NCBI GenBank assembly: GCA_025399215.1
Contig: MU621271.1
Span: 1-35,405 of the forward strand
Direction of reading: 5' to 3'
DNA: 35,405 nt
Source: Globomyces pollinis-pini
Taxonomy: Eukaryota; Chytridiomycota; Chytridiomycetes; Rhizophydiales; Globomycetaceae
Under the pieces are notes generated by a model that did not search any database, was not told the DNA's origin, and was given only the letters and a program-made list of their open reading frames with translations. Both the position numbers and the translations under genes were made by a program. Of this stretch, positions 27,583-35,405 are shown in pieces (positions within the stretch are counted from its first letter, which is position 1; every line of letters begins with the position of its first letter).

Positions 27583-29519
27583 CTATTGTTTGGACTTTAC
27601 AATCTTCTTTCGTTTCTCACGCAATACTTTGGCAGCTTCTTGTTTACGGTTTTTACCAAACTGGATCTTATCATATAGTTTCTTATCTCGTTTACTCATC
27701 ATCATCTTGGACAATTCTTTGGCTTCTTCTTCTTCATTCGACTTTTTAGCTTTCTTGGCTACCGGTTGGAATTCTGAATACTTGACTCCAGCTTTTTCCG
27801 CATGGACTTCTTGTTGATGGGCTGTTTCGGCGTCCTATACTTGTTAATTGCTTATGAATACCACTTCGGCGGCAGTAACTGTTTCTTCCTTCATTGGTTC
27901 ATCTGGTGAGTAATCATCTTCACCTGGTTTGACAAATGGTGACAAATGAGGGTTCAACTTTTCACCAGGATGATAGTTGTTGGTTTTGACTAAGTGGGAT
28001 GCATTGATACAATCGTAGATCCATTGTGGTTGAAGATATTCACGTCCTAATTTATCAAAATAATTTATATAATACCTTCAATCAATGTTGCATTCTTCAC
28101 AGGTGGACGATCGGTAATATGATGGGTGATCTTTGGATGATTGATATCATATGGGGATCCACTTCCTGTTGTAGCATCCCAACCACATTCACCTCCCATA
28201 GCTTTGATCACAAATTCCAAAGAATACTTTGGTACTTCTCTAGAGATCCAAAACACACAGTTTGCGAATAAATGCTTTTCATTTGATTTGGCGTCTCGAA
28301 GGGATAAGACAGTTTCTTCTTGAGTAGTAGGTTCGACAACTGGTTCTGGTACATCTAACAAACCATCATCATTGTCAGCATCTGAAATATCCTCATCCTC
28401 TTCATCTTCATCCATTTGATGTTCTTGAATTTCATTCATTTTTTCATTCAAAGTTTTCATTTGTTTCTTTGACTTTGAAACCATTTTCTTATTTGTAGGG
28501 GTGTTTTCGACTTGCGCATCTGATTCAGTGACAGATTGCATAATATACGAACTGAGACCAGCATCAGACTCTAATTTAGATTGATCCAGTTTAGGAGGAT
28601 AAATAAGATTCAAATCAGAGTAAAGTTTGTAATTCACAAAGGATAAAAGAGTTTCATGGATTTCTAAGAAAGTAGACATGACTCGGAAATCAACATCATG
28701 TGGAATCTACAAAGTTAGTATTCGAAATTGTAAAGAAGTTCGTTAAGTATAGGATTAAAAACCCCCAATAAAAACACTCTCACTATTTAAAGTGATGTTG
28801 AATTGGTGTATATCACCAAAAGTGACTATTATACATACATTTTGAGTAAATTGATAAGGAGCAATCCAAGTAATAGTCTGTCCTTTAATTTCGACTTGAT
28901 AATAGATTCCCTTGATAGACAGGAAGGTTTTCTTCAAAGAGTGAGAGAGAACAATGTAATTCTGAAATTCAGCGAGCAAACGTTGACATTCCTTGACATG
29001 ATGAATTGGAATTTTATCATCAGCAGGCAAAGTAGCAAAGAGGGCAATCATGGACAGAGCATCGTCCAAGTCACGTAGAGCATCAATGAAGGAAGGATAT
29101 CTAGAATGATTAGCATGATGGGGTACCTTTCTTTAACGATATGGTCCAAAGTATAAATTGGTTTATCTTCATGAATCTGTTTAGCAACTTCAAATTGTTT
29201 CTTTCCTAAAGCCTTTCCGAGTTTACGTTGATGAATTTTTTCCTGACGAAGAGTGTTTAGGATTGGTTCGTGAAACAAGTAAGCGATATCTTTTCTATAG
29301 TAGAATGTTTTGAGGGCAGTGGAACCTACAGGTTAGAGATATAGAATGGTAACCTTTATTAAGTTTACGCTTATTTTTTGGTTCGACAGGATAAATTCCT
29401 TTTAGGATACATAAGCGTCTGAATTGAGCAAGGGTGATTTGTAGTTTTCGTACTGCTTGCGATCTAGCGATGTATTTGACGACGTCACCTTTCTTTCCTT
29501 TGACATCCTTTTTAGCCAT
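27583..29519 (-). CDS. NOP7: Pescadillo (PES1/Nop7), 60S ribosome biogenesis
   Basis: Six exons, 564 aa. Pescadillo forms the PeBoW complex with Erb1/BOP1 and Ytm1/WDR12 for 27S/32S pre-rRNA processing in the nucleolus. The N-terminal domain reads [52 protein letters not shown] and [19 protein letters not shown]. An acidic linker ([11 protein letters not shown]) precedes a BRCT domain ([15 protein letters not shown] ... [14 protein letters not shown]), and the basic C-terminus has [20 protein letters not shown]. Introns: 29326-29353 (28 nt), 29101-29126 (26), 28707-28838 (132), 28047-28075 (29), 27835-27861 (27). Each junction falls inside conserved residues, so the boundaries are firm. The third intron is about five times longer than any other confirmed in this window. 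Confidence 0.94.
28707..28838 (-). other. Long (132-nt) intron of the Pescadillo gene
   Basis: The donor is GTATGT and the acceptor TTTGTAG, with TACTAAC fifteen bases before the end: a textbook fungal intron, unlike its 26-29-nt neighbours. No required residues are missing across it, so it hides no exon. I looked for C/D box motifs and found no convincing D box. Confidence 0.85.
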
Positions 29520-29881
29520 AGTTTAATAATTCAATGGGATGATAATAAAAAAGAAAAAAAAAAGAAAAAAAAATAATACAATCCAATAATAAGGTATTTG
29601 AGGTATTGTAGTTAATGTTATTAAGGATGCTAAGATGATAGTTGATGGTTGGGTAAGGTACGAGAAAGTATGGTAGAATGTAGGACATGAATGGATTCGA
29701 TATCACTCAATCATTACTAACACTTACTAATTCATAAGTACTAATAACCATACTAACCAATAGCTACTACCAATATATAGTTACTACTACTACCTTCTTC
29801 AGTGGTGGTTGACTGGATGTTTCAAGCTAGTTTCAAACACAAAGCCATCAACCAGCCAATACTTTGAATTTCTTTACCTAA
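29520..29881. other. Divergent promoter region
   Basis: About 360 bp between Pescadillo (-) and the surface-protein gene (+). It contains long A/T runs right upstream of the Pescadillo start. No motif is called. Confidence 0.45.
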
Positions 29882-30638
29882 ATGTTGTTGTTCTTGCTGC
29901 TGTTGTTTGTTACTGCTCAGAATACAACTACTTTACCAACTACAACGACATCCATAAACACAACCACCATCCCAACTACATCCACCAACACTACAACTAC
30001 TACAGCATCAACTAACACTACACTCCCTAAACAACCACTACCTCCTATCCCTTTAAACTCACCTAATGTCATCTCTTTTTCTTGCTTGTTCGACAAACAA
30101 ACTGAACTGCAGCCTAGTAACAACTGTCCCGTAAGTTTTCCGATTCTGATCATAGAAAGCACTCCGTTACTCCGTTGACAATGTGACTATACTCATCACT
30201 TACGATCAACGTATCGCTAATCAGTCAGCTTCTGCAATTGCTGTTACGGTTAGGCCGTTGTCGGGTAAAGGCTCCCTAACTGGTCCGCCCATCTTTCAAG
30301 GCACTCCCATTCCTTTCTCTCAAACTGTTCCGCAACAAGCCAAAATACTATTGAATCCTACTCAATTCAATATTACAAGAGATGACATCTTGGCACAAAA
30401 TGGTACTCTTCAGATATTCACTAGAATGGCACTCCAACAAACTGCTGGTGGGAACTTTGGAAGCCAAACTATATTAGGTCCGCAGTTTGTCATATCATTA
30501 CCTGCTCCTCCTCCTACCGCTGTAGTTAACATTGGGATTGCTAGTACCACTGAAACTGGGAAATCTTCTGGTCAAGAGTGTGGATTGACTATGAATATTA
30601 TGTATATATTAGCTGTTTGCCAATTTTTGTTTTGGTAA
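29882..30638 (+). CDS. Putative GPI-anchored surface protein
   Basis: Exon 1 (29882-30130) and exon 2 (30156-30638) are joined by removing a 25-nt intron; 243 aa. It has an N-terminal signal peptide (MLLFLLLLFVTAQ), a Thr/Ser/Asn-rich O-glycosylation-type stretch (TTTLPTTTTSINTTTI) and a soluble domain with Cys residues and N-glycosylation sites (SFSCLFDKQTELQPSNNCP, NVTILITYDQR, QFNITRDD). A C-terminal hydrophobic tail (MNIMYILAVCQFLFW) preceded by a small-residue stretch (TGKSSGQECG) is typical of GPI addition. The family of the soluble domain is not recognised. It is probably a cell-wall or cell-surface protein. Confidence 0.7.
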
Positions 30639-31252
30639 CTTCCTTTCGATAGAGACTATGGCATACCAATAGAATTTTCATTAGTCGGATTGTGAATTTA
30701 AGCAATATATATAGTATTCAATATTATTTTCTGTTTTCAATTGTAATATTCTCTGATTTGTTCAATTGGCCTTCTTTTCCGAATATGGAATCTCATGTTT
30801 GTGTTACTTTCATCATGGATGAACTTTTTAACAGTTACAAAGAACTTGAAATAAAGTAATGAATCAATTATATATTTCTATTTGATATGCTTCCAACTTG
30901 CCTGTTACCAATTTTTACTCCTTGTAATAAAAAATGCTGATTCTAGTCTTATAAATGGGTTGGTAATTTATACAAAATCAATCACTATCCGTCCAAATTA
31001 CTCACTAGCAATGCACGTACTTTAAACTCTAAGAATGAATGAAAATCTGTTGATCTTGTTACAAAGTGATACAAAGTATTCAAGAATACAATAAAGGATA
31101 CAAAATAATTCCAGGATCATTGAATACAAAACCAAATACCAAATAATTTACCACAAGCAACCAGTAAAAGAACCTTCAAAATCACCCGTCAATCACATTT
31201 TGGCCCATTGACAAAATCAAAAGCCCACACTTTCCCAAATTAAACTCAATAA
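30639..31252. other. Intergenic, nothing recognised
   Basis: About 610 bp of very AT-rich sequence, presumably the 3' end of the surface-protein gene and the promoter of the ClC gene. Confidence 0.45.
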
Positions 31253-33881
31253 ATGGAACCTGAACATGAACCACTGTTACCCATATCTCAAAAACCACAA
31301 TTTCCAAAACCAAGGCCATTAAGAGTGTCCTTGTCCAGAAATGACGATCAATTCAGCAGACATTCATGGTCCCCTGCATCATTCAACCAGCTCTCACCCA
31401 TAACTACCCCCGATATAGATCACTCACCCTTTACCCGTATCAAACGGTGGTTGAATGGCCCGGATGATGAACTTGGGATTGCTGATGAGGTACGTCTGGT
31501 TTTTGTTGATGGTAGCATGGGTTACGGTGGAAATATGATGATTATACAACTATTGACTGGATACATGATAATATTAAGGAACGCATTCGATTACGAGGGA
31601 TTAAGAATTTACCTGGATTTAAAGGCAAATTGATAAAGTATTACGATGCATCACAAGCTTGGATTGTTTTGGCACTTGTCGGTATACACTGTTGATTTCA
31701 CATTCAGGTCTTATTTGTGGATTGTTGGCTTCGTTAATGGATATCTCAATTCCGTTGTTGGATTCGTTTCGCTATGGTTTTTGTCGTGAACAGATCCTTC
31801 TACCGGAAGATTCGTGTGGATCAAGCTGGATCTCATGGTCGGCTTTATTTAATGGTACAGTAATTTTTTTTTAATGATAGCGGATACCAATACAGTATCG
31901 ATGTTGTTTTATGTTTTGTTTGGTGGTTTATTTGCATTCACGAGCACCATACTTGTTACTATCTGTCCTGATCGTAAAATGAACGGTGAGAATGGCGTAA
32001 ATGACTTGAAAGCATTTCATTGCTCCGGATCTGGAATACCAGAGGTCAAAACTATTCTCGGTGGATTTGTCATACGTGGCTGTCTTGGATTGCAGACGCT
32101 TGTGTATAAAGTAGTTGCATTGGTATGTTTTTATTGGATTGATGGTAGATATTTGCAATGTCGGCTGGATTAGTTGTGGGTGTGCAAGGACCATTGGTAC
32201 ATGTTGCTTGTGCAGTTGGAAACGTCACTAGTCGTTTGTTTCAAAAATATTCCAAGAACGATGCTAAAAGACGTGAGATTATGTCCGCTGCCTGTGCTGC
32301 TGGTGTCTCTGTTGCCTTTGGTGCCCCCATTGGTGGAGTGTTATTCTCCCTTGAAGAAGCCAGTTATTACTTTCCACAGAAAACTATGTGGAGAGCATTT
32401 TTCTGTGCCTTAATTGCAGCAGTGACTTTAAAGTTGATTAATCCGTTGGGATCAGGGAAATTGGTTTTATTCCAGGTTAGCTACGACACCGATTGGCATA
32501 TCCCTGAACTTATCCCATTCCTAATTTTAGGAATCTTTGGCGTAAATTACTTTGATTAAAAGATAGGGACTCTTTGGTGCATTGTTTATTAAACTGACTT
32601 CTATCTTGGACCGTCTGAAATCTAAACTTGCAGATTATGGAATACTTCAAGTGCTTATTGTATCGCTCTTAACCAGTCTCCTTAGTTTTCCAAATGATTT
32701 CACACGACGGCCCAATACTCGATTTTTAACAGATCTCTTCAGCGAATGTGATCCCCATGATCCAAACCCCACCATTCTGTGTCGGTAACTATTTGAATTA
32801 ACAGTAGGCCGAACGATACTGGTATTCTGTGGGCATTAGGATACGCATTATGTACCAAAGCATTTTTAATGATAATTACATTTGGGATTCGGATTCCTGG
32901 AGGGATTTTCATTCCTTCGATGGTGGTGGGTGCTTGTATGGGAAGAATGATGGGTATTTCCATGCAATTATTGTTATCGTAAGATACTAATTTTTGTTTA
33001 AATCTAGACATGTCACAGTTTTTGGGTTAGATAAAAGTATGATTATACCGGGTGTGTATGCTTTGGTTGGAGCTGCTGCTACACTTAGTGGTGTCACTCG
33101 AATGACAGGTACTGAATCAATGGTTCATTGTTAGTGTCGTTGACGGTGATTATGTTTGAGTTGACTGGTGCGTTAACGTATGTTCTTCCACTGATGGTTG
33201 CCATTATGAGTGCCAAATGGGTTGCCGATGCCTTTGGGCGGTTGTCCATCTACGATTTGGTCATTCAACATAAGGGATATCCATTTTTGAACCATAAAAG
33301 ATCACTGATACGGCAACCCGCAATGGCGCAAGATATCATGGAAGCTGGTGGTGATATGCTAGATAGTGAGGCTATTTATCGGTTGAGTGATATTGAAATC
33401 AAATGTGCTAAACTAGGTTTGTTGTATCTTTCTATATTGACTCCTAGAGCGATCTCATCCATCTATCGATGGTGGGTTCCCGATCGTTAAATCTGGTTGC
33501 GTTTTGGTTGGATATATCTCGCAAACAGACATCACACATGCATTGGATTCAATCCGAAACGAAGCCGAACGCAATCCACTCAGTCACTCCATAGTTTTTC
33601 ACAACTTGGCATTCCCACAACCACCACTGACTTGTTCTCCAGCCATTTCATCACCTTTTCTACAAACTTCACATATACCAGGATCCATTTGTGATCTTTC
33701 CCAGTGGGTAGACAAGGCACCACTAAGTGTCTCTGCCACCACTTCTTGTGAGATGGTTGTGGAGTTGTTTATGAAGCTGGGGATACGAACATTATTGGTT
33801 GTCAAAGAGGGAGTTTTTGTAGGTGTTATTCATAAAAAACGGATCTTGTCCTTCATAAACACCTCTGGTAGAACTGATTGA
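31253..33881 (+). CDS. ClC-family chloride channel/transporter with CBS domains
   Basis: Ten exons, 796 aa, of the Gef1/ClC-3-5 type: a cytosolic N-terminus, about 17 membrane helices and two C-terminal CBS domains. The chloride-site motifs GSGIPEVK (Ser234) and [11 protein letters not shown] are present, as is the internal glutamate pair ([11 protein letters not shown], 333-334). The gating glutamate of GKEGP is Gln277 ([12 protein letters not shown]). CBS1 includes [22 protein letters not shown]2 includes [19 protein letters not shown] and [15 protein letters not shown]. Introns: 31490-31515, 31682-31707, 31855-31880, 32123-32148 (all 26 nt), 32542-32566 (25), 32785-32807 (23), 32979-33007 (29), 33109-33134 (26), 33417-33447 (31). 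All restore the frame and conserved residues. It probably acts in vacuole or Golgi membranes. Confidence 0.93.
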
Positions 33882-34283
33882 TAGCCATCATTTAAATAGT
33901 ATGAAATAAAAATAAAATGTATTATAATCTATCATAAAGTCCATTTGCTTTCTGAATTTGGTCACAAGGAGTGTTTTTATACTAAAGTTCAAGTGTAGAT
34001 TCAAAATACCTTTAATTAAACTCCAAAACACAAACCTAAACATGAATATGATACCAATTCATTGAATTTATGTCAAATTATCAATAAATTGTATTCATTG
34101 ATTAAAATTCAAGTCGCGATTACCTTGAACTTAATACCAAGCAAGTCATAATTGTCTGCAAATGGTTAAAAAACATACATGCAGGTGAAGCATCCGAAAT
34201 TAATATAACGATGTTTAATAGTACTATTTTAAATATAACATTAGTTTGTGTTTGAAGATGAAATCGCGTTTATATTTCTTGAT
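33882..34283. other. Intergenic, nothing recognised
   Basis: About 400 bp of AT-rich sequence. The frame of the next gene is open back to 34245, where a TTAG could be an acceptor, so a short 5' exon cannot be excluded. Confidence 0.4.
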
Positions 34284-35405
34284 ATGAACAAACCACAATT
34301 TGAAATCTTGCAAAGCTTATATCCACCACAGGAGAAAACCCAACCCAAGAATAAAGTTCTTCATTCTCACATTCATCCACCATTTTGTAAACGGATTCCA
34401 ATAAACAATCATCCTCTCAAAGTAACAAACAAGACGCAAAATCTAGATTATCCTAAACTTCAAGATTGCAAATGGAGTTTGGATATTCCTGTTATTGTCA
34501 GGCAACATAAAAGTCAAAATGCTCGAGTTCAAACCGTTAGAATGACAATTGAATCTGATTTTGAATGTGAATATCCTCAATCACACAAAATCAAGATGCT
34601 GGATCCATTAAATGATCTATTTTTTCACTGGACTTTCAACTGTACACCATTTACTTACAGGACCTTGGTAGGTGAAATGAAGTGGATATTACCATCTACT
34701 GCAGACGATGCATTTCAAGATACTTTTCGTCGATTTGGTTATTTGATACAAGACTGTGCAAATAAGGTTTCAAGACAGCCTAATAGGTATCTCTACAGTC
34801 ATATAATTAGCTTAGGTATCAAGCAAATATACACGTAACTGCTGATAATGAAATGGCGACCTTGGTATTTACAGAGCTAGTCAATGGATATAGAACCATT
34901 GAACTATTATCACTACCATTTCTTCAATCCAGTTGGATAGATATCCAAGCTGATATTCGCTGGTTTACTTCGAAACTCATGGTAACCTATACTTTTCACA
35001 AACCAATAGAACGAACATGAAGTTTTGAAATTGAATTTAATACAGGTGATGGAAATAGTTTCCATCAACCACCCCTCACTGCTACTGTATTTGGACAATT
35101 TATATGATTCACAAACCACTTGGAATGATAAACATAACTTGAAGTTACGTCAAGATATGGGAGATAACTTTATACCTATTCATTCAAAGTTAGTACCTAT
35201 CACTATTACAACAGATCATACTAACGATGAAACTAAAGACTTAATATTCAATTTCTTATATAATGTAATGATAACGGTTCTAAATATAGGGTGATGGAGC
35301 TGGAACATATCGTATTGTCATTACTGACAAATCAGACCCTTTCTTTCATATGACTTCACTTGATATTACACCACAAACCTTTCAGAGTATGATTGAAAAG
35401 ATCAA
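34284..35405 (+). CDS. SAS-6-like centriole assembly protein with two head domains, 3' end cut
   Basis: Four exons are visible with introns 34787-34815 (29 nt), 34982-35009 (28) and 35265-35289 (25); 346 aa up to the window edge. SAS-6 self-assembles into the nine-fold cartwheel that templates centrioles. The end of the visible sequence reads IPIHSKLVPITITT ... YRIVITDKSDPFFHMTSLDI and PQTFQSMIEK, matching the SAS-6 head and the start of its PISA motif (L-T-D-x-x-DPFF-x-x-x-L-x-I-x-x-x-x-FQ). Upstream, residues about 65-225 look like a first, diverged head: LDIPVIVRQHK, LNDLFFHWTFNCTPFTYRTL, TLVFTELVNGYRTIELLSLP and SWIDIQADIRWFTSKL. The first in-frame ATG (MNKPQFEIL) is taken as start. The coiled coil expected after the head is outside the window. 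Confidence 0.6.

Noticed and set aside
28707..28838. C/D-box snoRNA in the long Pescadillo intron
   Set aside because: A GGTGATA resembles a C box but there is no CTGA D box or terminal stem; left as a question only.
31253..33881. Apparent fragmentation of the ClC gene into many small ORFs in shifting frames (pseudogene reading)
   Set aside because: Every frame shift coincides with a 23-31-nt GT-AG segment whose removal restores the conserved ClC residues, so the gene is intact but intron-rich.

Overview
The window looks like nuclear DNA of an AT-rich fungus or close fungal relative that builds centrioles. The fungal signs are a velvet-domain regulator (7.3-7.9 kb), four Bem1-like SH3/PX/PB1 polarity scaffolds and a DIRS-type retroelement fragment. 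At the right edge is a SAS-6-like centriole gene; SAS-6 is kept by flagellated lineages, so a zoosporic fungus or a Rozella/aphelid-type relative is the best guess. I cannot name the species. Nearly all introns are about 26 nt long (26 of 27 that I could fix by frame and homology are 23-31 nt). That is far below usual fungal lengths and is the most striking property of the window.

Region 1 (1-6.2 kb) is a gene-poor, repeat-rich patch. It holds telomere-like (TTAGGG)n/(CCCTAA)n blocks, a three-unit tandem repeat, a gypsy integrase relic, a DIRS reverse transcriptase/RNase H relic, a decayed coding segment bounded on both sides by telomeric repeats, and a Myb/SANT-like mini-gene. Three times in a row a CCCTAA block on the left faces a TTAGGG block on the right, which is the layout of a complete linear molecule with two telomeres. 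Region 2 (6.2-10.5 kb) has an unknown terminal exon, the velvet gene and an SRSF1-like SR splicing factor. Region 3 (11.4-24.1 kb) is dominated by four paralogous Bem1-like scaffolds on the + strand, interrupted by an ER-type M28 metallopeptidase homologue that seems to have lost metal ligands, a YeeE/YedE sulfur transporter and a tRNA-Ala(UGC). Region 4 (24.3-35.4 kb) is a compact run of genes: universal stress protein, small membrane protein, cysteine synthase, Pescadillo, GPI-type surface protein, ClC chloride transporter with CBS domains, and the 5' part of a SAS-6-like gene with two head domains.

Functionally, the scaffolds would link phosphoinositide membranes (PX) to PB1 partners in Cdc42-type polarity. 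The YeeE-like transporter and cysteine synthase could both serve sulfur assimilation. Pescadillo and the SR protein are ordinary ribosome-biogenesis and splicing genes, and they are valuable here because their well-known protein sequences fix the intron boundaries. All identifications come from reading translations by eye; no database search was run.
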